Below the pieces are notes generated by a model. It had not been told where the DNA came from. It saw only the letters and a program-made list of their open reading frames with translations, and searched no databases. The position numbers were made by a program, and so were the translations under genes. Shown here piece by piece: positions 45,854 to 55,536 of a DNA stretch of 64,000 bases. Within the stretch, counting starts at the first letter, position 1, and each line of letters opens with the position of its first letter. The stretch covers positions 186,001-250,000 of the forward strand of contig CATZLI010000001.1 in assembly GCA_958421275.1 (NCBI GenBank), read 5' to 3'. This stretch comes from an uncultured Collinsella sp. (lineage in GTDB: Bacteria > Actinomycetota > Coriobacteriia > Coriobacteriales > Coriobacteriaceae).

Positions 45854-46792
45854 CTAGCCCTGGAAGAGTGCCGTGGACAGGTAGCGCTCACCGGTATCGG
45901 CGAGCAACGCCACGATGGTCTTGCCCTCGTTCTCGGGGCGCTTGGCCAGCTGTAGCGCGGCCCACACGGCGGCGCCGGACGAAATGCCCACGAGCACGCC
46001 CTCCTTGTGGCCCACGGCGCGGCCGGTGGCAAAGGCGTCGTCGTTCTCGACGGGGATGATCTCGTCATAGACCTGGGTGTCGAGGACGTCGGGCACAAAA
46101 CCGGCGCCGATACCCTGGATCTTGTGCGGGCCGGCCTGACCCTTAGAGAGCACCGGGGAAGTGGCGGGCTCGACGGCGACAACCTGAATCTCGGGGTTCT
46201 GCTCCTTGAGGAACTCGCCCACGCCGGTCACGGTACCACCGGTGCCGACGCCGGCGACGAAGATGTCGACCTTGCCGTCGGTGTCATCCCAGATCTCGGG
46301 GCCGGTCGTGGCCTTGTGGATGGCGGGGTTGGCGGGGTTCACAAACTGGCCGGCGATAATGCTGTTGGGGGTCTCCTTCTGCAGCTCCTCGGCCTTGGCG
46401 ATGGCGCCCTTCATGCCCTTGGAGCCGTCGGTGAGCACGAGCTGTGCGCCGTATGCCTGCATAAGCTTACGGCGCTCGACGGACATGGTCTCGGGCATGG
46501 TGATGATCACCTTGTAGCCGCGGGCAGCCGCCACCGAGGCGATGCCGACGCCGGTGTTGCCGCTCGTGGGCTCGATGATGGTGTAGTCGCCACCGCGCAC
46601 GAGCTTGCCGGCCTTCTCGGCCTCGTCGATCATGTTCTTGGCGACGCGGTCTTTGACGGACCCGGCGGGGTTGAAGTATTCCAGCTTGACGAGCACGCGG
46701 GCCTTGAGGTCCTCATCGGCCTCAAAGTGAGTGAGCTCCAGAAGCGGAGTGTGGCCGATAAGCTGATCGATGGACGTGTAAACATTGCTCAT
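45854..46792 (-). CDS. cysK: Cysteine synthase (O-acetylserine sulfhydrylase)
   Basis: 312-aa PLP enzyme making cysteine from O-acetylserine and sulfide. PLP is bound by Lys47 (AGSVKDR). The substrate loop TSGNTG, the phosphate loop GTGGTVTG and the C-terminal SSGAA are all present. ATG 46792 follows TTGGAGG. It is divergent from an Rrf2-type regulator with a perfect dyad in its promoter region, so control by that regulator is likely. Confidence 0.95.
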   Translation of the reverse strand: MSNVYTSIDQLIGHTPLLELTHFEADEDLKARVLVKLEYFNPAGSVKDRVAKNMIDEAEKAGKLVRGGDYTIIEPTSGNTGVGIASVAAARGYKVIITMPETMSVERRKLMQAYGAQLVLTDGSKGMKGAIAKAEELQKETPNSIIAGQFVNPANPAIHKATTGPEIWDDTDGKVDIFVAGVGTGGTVTGVGEFLKEQNPEIQVVAVEPATSPVLSKGQAGPHKIQGIGAGFVPDVLDTQVYDEIIPVENDDAFATGRAVGHKEGVLVGISSGAAVWAALQLAKRPENEGKTIVALLADTGERYLSTALFQG

Positions 46793-46856
46793 GGTGAACC
46801 TCCAAAGTGTTCAAATGACTGGATACCGTGTGGTTTTACGGTGTGTGTAGCAGCAA

Positions 46857-46877
46857 AACCCATAAACCTTATGGGTT
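46857..46877 (-). promoter_or_regulatory. Perfect dyad upstream of cysK
   Basis: AACCCATAA and TTATGGGTT flank a 3-bp centre. The site lies 65 bp before cysK and 169 bp before the divergent Rrf2 gene, so it is a good candidate for the Rrf2 protein's operator. A weak cysK promoter (TTGCCA/CATAAG on minus) overlaps it. Confidence 0.6.
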
Positions 46878-47002
46878 GTTCGTTTTGCTGTTGGCAAGCA
46901 TAGTAGACAGTAAAGCCTAGTAATGCAATAGGAAATAGGAGATTATTGCAAGTTGATTAACCATCTTGACCGGAACGGGTATTTTCAAAACCAATTTTTC
47001 GG

Positions 47003-47009
47003 CTAGAAT
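47003..47009 (+). promoter_or_regulatory. Candidate -10 of the Rrf2 gene
   Basis: TAGAAT at 47004-47009 is the best -10 in the gap, with TTTTCA 16 bp upstream as a poor -35. It lies about 36 bp before the start codon. Confidence 0.4.
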
Positions 47010-47045
47010 TTCTACGGACTAAATGACCGAAAGGCAGCACTATAC

Positions 47046-47474
47046 ATGTTGGTTTCTACTAAGGGCAGATATGCCCTGCGCGTTATGGTCGACCTGGCCG
47101 AGCACCAGGCGGCCGGTCGCATCCCGCTCAAAGAGATCGCGGCGCGACAGGGGATTTCCGAGAAATATCTCGAGAACATCTTGGCTACGCTCGTGCGCGC
47201 CAACATGCTCTCGGGCATGCGCGGCAAGGGCGGCGGCTATGTGCTCACGCGCCCGCCCGAGCAGTACACGGTGGGCGAGATCTTGCGCCTGACCGAGGGC
47301 AGTCTGGCGCCGGTCGCCTGCCTGGATGGCGACTGCAAAGGCTGCTCGCGTTCGGATGAGTGCCCCACGCTCGACGTGTGGAAGAACCTGGACAAGCTCA
47401 TCAACGACTACCTCGACGGTGTGACGCTCGATCAACTTGTCGCTCCCAACCATGGCTACGACTACGTCATCTAA
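47046..47474 (+). CDS. Rrf2-family regulator with Fe-S-type cysteines
   Basis: 142-aa winged-helix regulator of the Rrf2 family. The DNA-binding helix is IPLKEIAARQGISEKYLENIL. A Cys-rich loop holds Cys92, 97, 100 and 106; IscR uses Cys92, 98 and 104 for its [2Fe-2S] cluster, so iron-sulfur or thiol sensing is likely. CymR-type members control cysteine synthesis. Its divergent partner is cysK, which fits that role better than IscR, whose usual neighbours iscS/iscU are absent. ATG 47046 has a weak AAAGG site. Confidence 0.88.
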   Translation: MLVSTKGRYALRVMVDLAEHQAAGRIPLKEIAARQGISEKYLENILATLVRANMLSGMRGKGGGYVLTRPPEQYTVGEILRLTEGSLAPVACLDGDCKGCSRSDECPTLDVWKNLDKLINDYLDGVTLDQLVAPNHGYDYVI

Positions 47475-47542
47475 CCCACACCTGCATTTGGGGACGGGGT
47501 GAAAATTGTAGATTCTCTCGCCCTTTGAGACTTGTAAAATAA

Positions 47543-47580
47543 GAAGGCCGCTCATTTTTGCGATGGGCGGCCTTCGTTTT
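47543..47580 (+). terminator. Terminator after the Rrf2 gene
   Basis: GAAGGCCGCTCAT and ATGGGCGGCCTTC pair with one mismatch across a T-rich loop and are followed by GTTTT. It can also stop the convergent YvlD-type gene. Confidence 0.85.
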
Positions 47581-47615
47581 GGGCTGTTGAGACGGACACG
47601 GCCGGAATGGCCGTT

Positions 47616-47981
47616 TTAGTCCTCGGCGATGCTGTCGAGGATGCTGCGCGTGATGGACACCAGGATGCTGCCCATAAAGGCCGATCCAAAGCTGGCGATG
47701 GAGATGCCGACGCCCAGCAGGTTGACCGACAGGTAACTCGCGAGCTCAAGCATAAAGCTGTTGACGACAAGCTGGAAAATGCCCAGCGTAATGATCGTGA
47801 GCGGCAGCGAGATGACCGTGAGGAACGGTTTGACGAACGAATCGACAATGTTCAGGAACAGTCCCACAAAGGCAAAGCAGACCCAGGTCTCGGCAAAGCC
47901 GAAGGGTTGGATACCGGGGACGAGGAACGTGGCGATCGCGATGGCGATCGAGGTGAAGAGCCAGTTAAGCATAAAGCGCAT
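47616..47981 (-). CDS. YvlD-type membrane protein (phage holin 4 superfamily)
   Basis: 121-aa protein with four hydrophobic helices covering nearly its whole length and the conserved FVGLFLNIVDSFVKPFL and LPLTIITLGIF segments of the YvlD/DUF360 family. Despite the family name, no lysis or phage gene is adjacent. It is probably a cell-envelope stress protein. ATG 47981 is preceded on minus by AAAGGA. Confidence 0.85.
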   Translation of the reverse strand: MRFMLNWLFTSIAIAIATFLVPGIQPFGFAETWVCFAFVGLFLNIVDSFVKPFLTVISLPLTIITLGIFQLVVNSFMLELASYLSVNLLGVGISIASFGSAFMGSILVSITRSILDSIAED

Positions 47982-48305
47982 GGCGTGAATCCTTTCTTGC
48001 GCCGGGGTTGCTGGCGTCGTGTGAAGCGGCTTACGGCGGCGACCTGGATGGTTGCGCGGGCGCGCCGCGGTGTTTGGGCGCCCATTGTCTCAAATATTCG
48101 TGGAGCTTACGTGCGCATATGGTTTCTAAACGGCGTTCGTCCTGAAAAACGCGCCGCTGGCAGAGAGTCTTGTCGCTTTAGTTTGGTGGTGTGCTACACT
48201 GCTACGGGCAAAAGCCACAGGCGTTGCCCTATTGCATAGAACGGGTGAACGATGCCCGATGTCAGTATCAACTTCGATGCCTTTTGGCGGGTTTGGCGGT
48301 GATCG
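47982..48305 (+). promoter_or_regulatory. Gap with yerC promoter
   Basis: The 324-bp gap has an extended -10, TGCTACACT (48192-48200), with TTGTCG (48170-48175) 19 bp upstream as -35. The leader to yerC is about 100 nt. A purine-poor, GC-rich stretch precedes it with no gene. Confidence 0.5.
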
Positions 48306-48605
48306 ATGAATATCGAGAACATGTTTGACAAGCCTGATGTCAAGCAGCTGGTCCACGCATTTAGCCTTTTGGACGACGAGAAGGATATCCAAGCGTTTTT
48401 GACCGATATCTGCACGCCGCGCGAGATTTGCGACCTTTCTCAGCGTTTGCAGGTTGCGCGCTATTTGGACGAGGGCGAGCCTTATGTTGAGGTTCAGGCC
48501 CGTACCGGCGCTTCGTCCACCACGGTGAGCCGCGTTTCAAAGGCGCTGAACGGCGAGTACGGTGGCTACCGCAAGATCCTCATTAAGTTGGAGGATGGCG
48601 AGTAG
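48306..48605 (+). CDS. YerC/YecD family TrpR-like regulator
   Basis: 99-aa protein of the TrpR superfamily (YerC/YecD). The helix-turn-helix CTPREICDLSQRLQVARYL ... ASSTTVSRVSKAL is clear. No tryptophan-biosynthesis gene is near, and family members often sit beside helicase genes; here the next genes on the strand encode AddB and AddA. The ribosome site is weak (GGCGGTG). The role is undefined. Confidence 0.88.
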   Translation: MNIENMFDKPDVKQLVHAFSLLDDEKDIQAFLTDICTPREICDLSQRLQVARYLDEGEPYVEVQARTGASSTTVSRVSKALNGEYGGYRKILIKLEDGE

Positions 48606-48631
48606 GCCAGCGACAACATTGAATTACGAAG

Positions 48632-48657
48632 AACCGTCCCTCCGGGGGGCGGTTTTT
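48632..48657 (+). terminator. Terminator after yerC
   Basis: AACCGTCCC and GGGGGCGGTT form the stem; TTTTTATA follows. Confidence 0.85.
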
Positions 48658-48790
48658 ATATGCCTGCAATCGGCTGGTGCGTTGGGTTCAGGTTGCTTTG
48701 TACCAAAAGATGGAACTGCGGTGGCAATGTGTCCGCTTGGGCGGGTAGGATGGATGCATTGATTATTGCGAACGGTTTGAGCGGAGGACC

Positions 48791-51700
48791 ATGCCTGTTC
48801 GAATCTATACCACCAATGCCGGCACGGATTTGAGCGATGCCGAGTCGGCGCTGCTTGCCGACCTTATTGCCCGTCACGGGCGTGCCGTGTTGCTGGCACC
48901 AACGTTTGCCGAGCTCGATCTGTGCCGTCATGATGCGGCGGAAGCCGGCATTTCGCTGGGTATCGACTACAAGACACCCGCATCGTGGCTTCGCTCGCTT
49001 TGGGAGCTTTTGGGCGACGGGCGCGGTTTCGTCGACAACCTGCAGCGCCAGATGCTGTTTTCGGACATGGTCACGCGCCTCGATGATGCCGACCTGCAGC
49101 CGCTTTCGCGCAGCCAGGGCACGGTGCGCATGCTCGCGCGCATGGGCCGCGATGTGCTGCCGGGCGTAGCGGGGACGGGTGCCGAGCGCTGCTGCGGCGA
49201 CGTTTGCCGTCCCGATCCCAAGAGCGACGCCGAGGCTCGCGTATTCGAGCTTTTGCGTGCCTACGCGGGCGGTTTGGACCGTCGAGATATGGTCGAGCCC
49301 TGCGAGGCAGCCGACATTATGGCCGGTGCCCTGGCCGATAGCCTGCCGGCGTGCGCCCGCGCCGTATGCGTGCGCGGTATCACGTCGTTTACGCACGGTC
49401 TACTCGAGCTGCTGTCTGCCGTGGCGAACAATGGGGGAGAGGTCGTCGTGCTGCTTGCCCGCGAGCAGGCGGCGATGCGCGAGGAGCTTGCCACGGCATT
49501 TGATGCCCGCGGTGTGCTGTTTGAGATCGCGCCGCTGGGGGAGGACGCCGTCGCGTCTGATGTCGCTTGCGGGGCCGCCGCTCAGCCTGCCTTTATTGAG
49601 GTCGCCGGCCCCCATGCCCGTGCTCATGTCTATGCGGACGCCATCGATAAGTTGGTGAAAGCGCACAAGGAGTCCAAGGCCGATAAAGCTACTGCAACGC
49701 CCGCCGACCCCGTGCGCGTGCTCGTCGTTTCTGCCCGGGCACCCCAGCTGTTCGGCGAGCTCGCCGCCCGTTTGGCGGTGCGTCACATTGCGGCCGAGAC
49801 GACTGAGTTCACGGCGTTTTCCCAGTCCATCGCGGGCAGGCAGTTTACGGCGCTCGCCAACCTGATCGAGCGTATGAAAGCCGCCGACGAGGGCACCGCT
49901 TCCAAGACTGAGTGGTGGCCCGCGCCGGAGCTTACCGACTGGATCTACAGTCCGCTTTCGGGCGCTGATGCCGTCAATGCCCGTACCTTCGATAAGAATA
50001 TGCGTCTCTCGCGCAGCAAGACTACCGCGGGCGTCAAGAGCCTGCTGCAGAGCGTTCAGGGCCAGGTGAGGGGCGCGCGCAAGGCGACGAGCGACGATAA
50101 CTGGTTTAAGAACGTACCGTGTGTGGTCTCGGACGTGTTCCAGGCGCTGCGGCGTGACAAGCCCGTGACGGCGCTTAAGGCCATGCTTGCCGTTGCCGAG
50201 GCGTTGCCCGATCGCGCTCTAGGCGGCCTTGACGGCCAGGCCCGTCGCCAGGCAGAGACGGCTTTGCTGCGCCATGCCATCGACATCCTTATGAACGATG
50301 CTCGCGCGCTCGACGTGTCGCAGGCCGCGACCGTGCCGGTTCTCGACGGCGTTCGAACCAAGGTGGACAAGCGCAGTACCGCCTACGATTACGAGACCTA
50401 TGAGGTCGATCGCACGCCACGAGCACAAGTGCGCTTCGCGTCGCTTGCCGATGCGTCGGTTCTTCGCCCTGGCAGCTACGATGCCGTGCTGTTTGCCGAT
50501 GTCGACCTGGACAGCTATCCGCTTTCGCACGAAGAGGGCCCGCTTGCCACGTTGACAGCCGAGCTGCGCCGCGACGGCGTGTCTTTGGAGCCCGCTGCCC
50601 TGCTGCGCGTGCGCTTTGGCCGTGCGATGCAGGCGGCGAGCGGTCCGGTCGCGCTCGCCCGTGTGACGCACGATCGCCAGGCACGCGAGTGCTACCCGGC
50701 AGCCGTATGGACCGAGCTGTGGGCACATGCCGAGGCCGCTGGCGCTGCCAAGCCCATGCGCGTGGGCGAGGGCGATATCATCGCCGACTTTGATCCCGCG
50801 GCAGGTGAAGGCCTCAAGCGCGAGCGCGTGACCTGTGAAGCCCCTCAGCATCTGAGTGCCGAGGCCGTGCCGTATTTGGTCCTGCGCCGTCGCGATGGCG
50901 AGGGTGAGGACGCGCCGCTCGTGCCGCGTCTGACGTCCGCCTCGCAGATCGAGGCCTATTCGACCTGCCCGCTATGCTGGTTCGTCTCGTACCGCGTGAA
51001 GCCCCAGTCGATCGACGCGGGCTTTGGCAACATGGAAAAGGGCAACTTTGTCCACGACGTGCTGGAGTATCTGCATGCCCGTCTGCCCCAAGAGGGCATG
51101 GAGCGCGTGACGCCCGAGAATCTGCCGCGCGCACAGGAGCTGCTGCACGAGGTCTTTGACGAGACGTTGGCCGAGCACGCCGGCAAGCGCGGCACGGAGG
51201 GCCCGCTGGTGCCGCTCTCTGCGGTGGAGGAACGCCAGGTGGCCGAGATCTTGCCGCAGCTGGAGGGTGTGCTTGCCTACGAGTCCGAGGCACTTGCCCC
51301 CTTTGCCCCGCGCTACCTGGAGTTCGCCTTCAACGAGCTCAAGGTCGAGTATGCCGGTTGGCCGCTTGGCGGGCGCATCGACCGCGTGGACGTGGACGCC
51401 GAGAATCGTGCCGTGGTGATCGACTACAAGCATCGCACGGGCGTTGAGGAGTTTAAGCTCGCCGACCCCACGGTGCGCGACGAGGAATCGGGCACGGCGC
51501 CCATCGACGATCCGCGCTGGTTGCCACCACATACCCAAACGCTCATCTACGCCCAGGCCATGCGTCGGGCGCTGGGCCTAGATACCCGTGCTGCGCTCTA
51601 TTTCTCGACCAAGGGCGGCAAGCCCGCGCTGCGCGGCGCGGCGAGTGCCGAGTTGCTCGAGGAAGAGCGTGGTGACGGTCGCATCCCGGGCCTTAAGAAA

Positions 51701-51889
51701 GGTTTCCCCGGCGAGGGTGGCAGCATGGACTTCGACGCCCTGCTCGATCGCGTGGAGACCGGCATCGCCGAGCGTCTGCGCGAGCTCGAGGCGGGCAACG
51801 TTGCCGCCGTCGACCCGACGTCGGCTCAGGCCGCGCATGCGCGCTGCTCGTATAACCACGAAGGAACGTTTGTAAGGAGGGACGTGTAG
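48791..51889 (+). CDS. addB: AddB-like helicase-nuclease subunit
   Basis: 1,032-aa partner of AddA in double-strand break processing. The C-terminal RecB-type nuclease domain has the entry motif SQIEAYSTCPLCWF, GRIDRVD with the metal Asp, and VVIDYKHRTG with the catalytic Asp/Lys. The N-terminal helicase-like part lacks a Walker A motif, so ATP hydrolysis by this subunit is unlikely. Classical AddB has three further C-terminal Cys for a [4Fe-4S] cluster; only one (Cys1019, ARCSYNHEG) remains. ATG 48791 has a GGAGG site. The stop is 3 bp before the AddA start. The identity rests on the C-terminal domain and on the neighbour. Confidence 0.85.
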   Translation: MPVRIYTTNAGTDLSDAESALLADLIARHGRAVLLAPTFAELDLCRHDAAEAGISLGIDYKTPASWLRSLWELLGDGRGFVDNLQRQMLFSDMVTRLDDADLQPLSRSQGTVRMLARMGRDVLPGVAGTGAERCCGDVCRPDPKSDAEARVFELLRAYAGGLDRRDMVEPCEAADIMAGALADSLPACARAVCVRGITSFTHGLLELLSAVANNGGEVVVLLAREQAAMREELATAFDARGVLFEIAPLGEDAVASDVACGAAAQPAFIEVAGPHARAHVYADAIDKLVKAHKESKADKATATPADPVRVLVVSARAPQLFGELAARLAVRHIAAETTEFTAFSQSIAGRQFTALANLIERMKAADEGTASKTEWWPAPELTDWIYSPLSGADAVNARTFDKNMRLSRSKTTAGVKSLLQSVQGQVRGARKATSDDNWFKNVPCVVSDVFQALRRDKPVTALKAMLAVAEALPDRALGGLDGQARRQAETALLRHAIDILMNDARALDVSQAATVPVLDGVRTKVDKRSTAYDYETYEVDRTPRAQVRFASLADASVLRPGSYDAVLFADVDLDSYPLSHEEGPLATLTAELRRDGVSLEPAALLRVRFGRAMQAASGPVALARVTHDRQARECYPAAVWTELWAHAEAAGAAKPMRVGEGDIIADFDPAAGEGLKRERVTCEAPQHLSAEAVPYLVLRRRDGEGEDAPLVPRLTSASQIEAYSTCPLCWFVSYRVKPQSIDAGFGNMEKGNFVHDVLEYLHARLPQEGMERVTPENLPRAQELLHEVFDETLAEHAGKRGTEGPLVPLSAVEERQVAEILPQLEGVLAYESEALAPFAPRYLEFAFNELKVEYAGWPLGGRIDRVDVDAENRAVVIDYKHRTGVEEFKLADPTVRDEESGTAPIDDPRWLPPHTQTLIYAQAMRRALGLDTRAALYFSTKGGKPALRGAASAELLEEERGDGRIPGLKKGFPGEGGSMDFDALLDRVETGIAERLRELEAGNVAAVDPTSAQAAHARCSYNHEGTFVRRDV

Positions 51890-51892
51890 ACC

Positions 51893-54800
51893 ATGGATCT
51901 TTCGACTTTGATGCCGCAACAGCTGCAGATCGTCAAAACGCTCGACCGTCCGCTGTTTGTCTCGGCGGGCGCCGGTTCGGGCAAGACCTTTACCCTCACG
52001 CGCCGCATCGTCTACGCGCTCTCGCCCGAATCCGGTCCGTTCGTCGAGCATCTGGACCAGGTGCTCGCCATCACCTTTACCAAGGATGCCGCGGCCGAGA
52101 TTCGCGACCGCGTGCGCCGTGCGCTTATCGACGAGGGCATGGACGAGGAAGCACTGACCGTCGACGACGCGTGGATTTCGACCATTCACGGCATGTGCTC
52201 GCGTATCCTGCGCGCGCATGCGCTGGAGCTGGGCATCGACCCCGAGTTCACGGTGCTCACCGATACCGACGAGCTTATGGACCAGGCTGTTGAGCATGTG
52301 CTGGCCCGCGCGACGGCGCCCGATGCCGCCCCCGAGCTCGCGGCATCGCTCAAGGCCCTCTATGCCTGGTATCCCATGGCGGGCGAGGGCGGTTCCTTTG
52401 GCACCGGCACGACCATCAAGGGCCTGGTGCGCGACCTGCTGGAGCTGTCGAGCCAGTTGCCGGGCGGTATGGACGACGTGTGCGTGGCGCGCGGCCAGGC
52501 CGATACCTCGGCACTCGCCGATGCCTATCGCGCAGCGCTGGGCGCAAGCAAGGCCGCGACCGAGAAGGCGCAGATGGCACTCGACGCCATTGACGCGTTC
52601 GAGGCGAGCGGCAAGACCATGGCCGATGCAGCGCGACTCATGATGTCGTGCACCATGCCGCGCGCGAGCAAGGCATTCCCTAAGGAGCAGGTCGAGCTGC
52701 TCAAGGCCGAGGCCGCCGATGCGTTTATCAATATCGTGCTTGCCTGCGGTGGCCCGGCGCTCGATGCGCTGGTGGGCCTGGCCCGTTCCGTGGAGGCTGA
52801 GTATCGCGCGCTCAAGGCCGGCCAGTCTGCCCTCGACAACAACGACCTGCTGCGCATGGCCTACGAGGCCCTGTGCGATTACCCGGCCATCCGAGCGGCA
52901 TACGAGGGCCGCTTTAAGATGGTCATGATCGATGAGTTCCAGGATACCGACCAGATGCAGGTCGATTTGATTCGCTATCTGACGGGCGCGGGGGAGCGCG
53001 CGTTGTGCACCGTAGGCGATGCGCAGCAGTCCATCTATCGCTTCCGTGGCGCCGAGGTCGAGGTGTTCCGCCGTCAGGAGCGCAAGGTGGGCTCCTCTGC
53101 TGCGCCCGAGACGTCCGTCGCATCCGATGCCCCTGCCGGCGAACTCGTCAAACTCGTGCGCAACTTCCGCAGCCACGACGAGGTGCTGCGCTATGTGGCA
53201 CGCGTCTTCGACGGCGATGACGGCGGCCTGATGCAGGGCTTTTTGGATCTTGAGGCGAGCGACGGCCACAAGGACACACTGGTGGCGGACGCCTCGCGCC
53301 GCCAGGCCTTCTTTGTTGCCGGCGGCAGTATGCAGGAGCGCACACAGGCCAAGGCCCGTGCGATCGCCGAGCGCTTCCGCGCGCTTGCCGATGCCGGCCA
53401 GCCCCAGGGCGGCATGGTACTGCTGCTGGGCCGCATGACCAACGCCGACGTCTACGCTCAGGCCTTTCGCGATCAGGGGCTCGACTGCGTCATCGCGGGC
53501 GGCTCGGTCTTTGCCCAAGCAGCCGAGGTGCAGACGGTGCGCGCCCTGGTTTGTGCGCTCGCCAATCCGGCTGATACGGCGCAGGGCCTTATGCCGCTGC
53601 TCGCCTCGCCGATGTTTGCGCTCGGCGCCCAGGAGTTCCTGGCGCTGGCGACCAAGCTCGATAGCGAGACAGGGGAGACCTCGCGCCGGAATATCGACAT
53701 GGGCATCATGAGCGATTTTGACGTGCCGGGTTTGCAAGACTTGCCGCTTGTGACGCGCGCCCGCGAGGTGCTGCGGTATGCGCTCCGTCGCGTGGGCCGC
53801 GATTCGTTCGCCGCCATCGTGCGCGACGTGGTCAACGCCTCCGGCTGGTTTGTGCGTCTGGGACAGCGTGGTCCCGAGGGCAAGGCCATTGCCGCCAACG
53901 TGCTCAAGGCGCTCGACGCCGTGGCTGAGGCTGAGGCCGAGTTCGGCAACTCGCCGCGTTCCATCGCGCTGGCCTTCGACCGCTTCTTGGCGGGCAAGGA
54001 AGCCCCGGGTGCCCTCAACGAGGAAGGCGACGGCGCGGTGCGCATCATGACGGTGCATGCCTCCAAGGGTCTGGAATATCCGGTCGTGGCGGTCGCCGAG
54101 TGCTTTGGCGTGCGTAAGTCCTCGGGTGCGGCACAGATGGGCCGCGTCGAGGGCGGAGCACAGGTCGTGGCACTGCCGGCGCGCTTCGACGGCGTTAAGC
54201 TCGCCGACGGTACCTTTGTGAAGGGCGACGACGTCAAAAAGCAGTTTGAGCATGCGTTTAAGGGCAAGGGCACGTCGCTGTGGCTGCCGCCGGAGCTCAT
54301 GGAGGACGTCTGTGCGACGGGTTCTCCCGCCGAGGCATTTGCTCGCCTGCGCAACGACGACCTGCAGCTTTCGCTCGAGGAGCGGGCCCGCTTGCTCTAT
54401 GTTGCCATGACGCGTGCGCGCGAGCTGGTGATCTTGGCGATGGATACCGGCGTGAGCCGTGGCAAGGTGACGGCGCCGACCTTCGACGTTGAGACCGATC
54501 TGACCTACGATGTGCTGCGCCGTATTTTGCCGACCGACGCTCTGGACATGCCGCAGCTCGATGCCGACCGCCTGGTGTTCGACAACTCCCAGCCGGGCGA
54601 CTACGAGCTCATTTCGCTCGCGGGCTTTACCTTTGGCGAGCAGGCGTTTGAGGCCAACGCTTCGTTGGATGCCGAGGGCAGGCTTGTTCGTGGCGATGCC
54701 GATACAGATGCTGCCGACGATTCGGCCAGTACAATCGTCCCCGGTCCTGCCGACCCCAAGCCCGATTCGTTTGAGCTTGTGTATCCCCAGGCAGTGGGCG

Positions 54801-55525
54801 TGCGCATGGGCATCTGTCCGTATCCGATGCGCGACTCGTATAGCTACTCGTCAATCGCCGCGGCGCTCCATGCCGAGACAGAAGACCGTGCCGCCGAGGC
54901 GCGTGTGCCCATGGACGAGGCTGGCGATGATGCGGAGTCGGATGGTTCCGAGATGACGGATGCGGGCGTGGCCGCTGTCGAGCCCGCCGGCAACCCCATG
55001 GCGCTGGGCTCGGCGTTCCATGCCGCCTGCCAGTGGCTGATCGAGATGGGTTCCGATGCGCTGCCCGCTGAGCGTGCCGATGCGCTGGCGCGCCTGTGGC
55101 ACCTGACGCCAGAACAGCGCGAGCGCTTCGATGTCGCTCTGGAGCGCTGGCTCAAGTCGTCGGTTCGTGCCGAGCTGTTCGCGTGGCCGTGCGTTCGCGC
55201 CGAGGTGCCGTTCTTCTCGCTGGGCTGCGAGGACGAGGACATCGCCCGCTACGGTGCATATGCCGAAGGCGCCATCGACGCTTTGGCGACCGACCCGGCC
55301 GATCCGTCACGCGCACTGGTCATCGATTACAAGACGGGTGGCACGCCGGATGAGACGCCGGACCAGCTGCTCGAGAAGCACGCCCTGCAGGCGCGCGTCT
55401 ACGCCGACGTGTTGCACAAGGCGGGCTTTGAGGCCGTGACCGTCAAGTTCGTCCGCGTGGAGCAGCCGGATCCAACCATCTTCGTCGAACCCGCCGAGCC
55501 CCAAGTAGTCACCTATAACTTCTAA
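51893..55525 (+). CDS. addA: AddA-like UvrD/RecB helicase-nuclease
   Basis: 1,210-aa superfamily 1A helicase with a C-terminal nuclease. Helicase motifs are SAGAGSGKT (23-31), TFTKDAAAEIRDR, DEFQDTD, GDAQQSIYRFRGAE, VRNFRS, MTVHASKGLEYPVV and VAMTRAR. The nuclease domain at the end has AEGAIDALA and VIDYKTGG followed by QARVYADVL. With AddB it would unwind and trim broken DNA ends to load RecA. The gap to AddB is 3 bp. A long Asp/Glu/Ala-rich linker (about 940-1,050) separates helicase and nuclease. Confidence 0.93.
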   Translation: MDLSTLMPQQLQIVKTLDRPLFVSAGAGSGKTFTLTRRIVYALSPESGPFVEHLDQVLAITFTKDAAAEIRDRVRRALIDEGMDEEALTVDDAWISTIHGMCSRILRAHALELGIDPEFTVLTDTDELMDQAVEHVLARATAPDAAPELAASLKALYAWYPMAGEGGSFGTGTTIKGLVRDLLELSSQLPGGMDDVCVARGQADTSALADAYRAALGASKAATEKAQMALDAIDAFEASGKTMADAARLMMSCTMPRASKAFPKEQVELLKAEAADAFINIVLACGGPALDALVGLARSVEAEYRALKAGQSALDNNDLLRMAYEALCDYPAIRAAYEGRFKMVMIDEFQDTDQMQVDLIRYLTGAGERALCTVGDAQQSIYRFRGAEVEVFRRQERKVGSSAAPETSVASDAPAGELVKLVRNFRSHDEVLRYVARVFDGDDGGLMQGFLDLEASDGHKDTLVADASRRQAFFVAGGSMQERTQAKARAIAERFRALADAGQPQGGMVLLLGRMTNADVYAQAFRDQGLDCVIAGGSVFAQAAEVQTVRALVCALANPADTAQGLMPLLASPMFALGAQEFLALATKLDSETGETSRRNIDMGIMSDFDVPGLQDLPLVTRAREVLRYALRRVGRDSFAAIVRDVVNASGWFVRLGQRGPEGKAIAANVLKALDAVAEAEAEFGNSPRSIALAFDRFLAGKEAPGALNEEGDGAVRIMTVHASKGLEYPVVAVAECFGVRKSSGAAQMGRVEGGAQVVALPARFDGVKLADGTFVKGDDVKKQFEHAFKGKGTSLWLPPELMEDVCATGSPAEAFARLRNDDLQLSLEERARLLYVAMTRARELVILAMDTGVSRGKVTAPTFDVETDLTYDVLRRILPTDALDMPQLDADRLVFDNSQPGDYELISLAGFTFGEQAFEANASLDAEGRLVRGDADTDAADDSASTIVPGPADPKPDSFELVYPQAVGVRMGICPYPMRDSYSYSSIAAALHAETEDRAAEARVPMDEAGDDAESDGSEMTDAGVAAVEPAGNPMALGSAFHAACQWLIEMGSDALPAERADALARLWHLTPEQRERFDVALERWLKSSVRAELFAWPCVRAEVPFFSLGCEDEDIARYGAYAEGAIDALATDPADPSRALVIDYKTGGTPDETPDQLLEKHALQARVYADVLHKAGFEAVTVKFVRVEQPDPTIFVEPAEPQVVTYNF

Positions 55526-55536
55526 TCCTCAGATAA

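Noticed and set aside
47616..47981. Prophage remnant because of the holin-family name
   Set aside because: YvlD-type proteins are ordinary chromosomal genes, and no other phage gene is nearby.
48793..48815. GTTCGAATC suggesting a tRNA T-loop
   Set aside because: It lies in the first codons of addB; no acceptor stem or anticodon arm can be folded around it.
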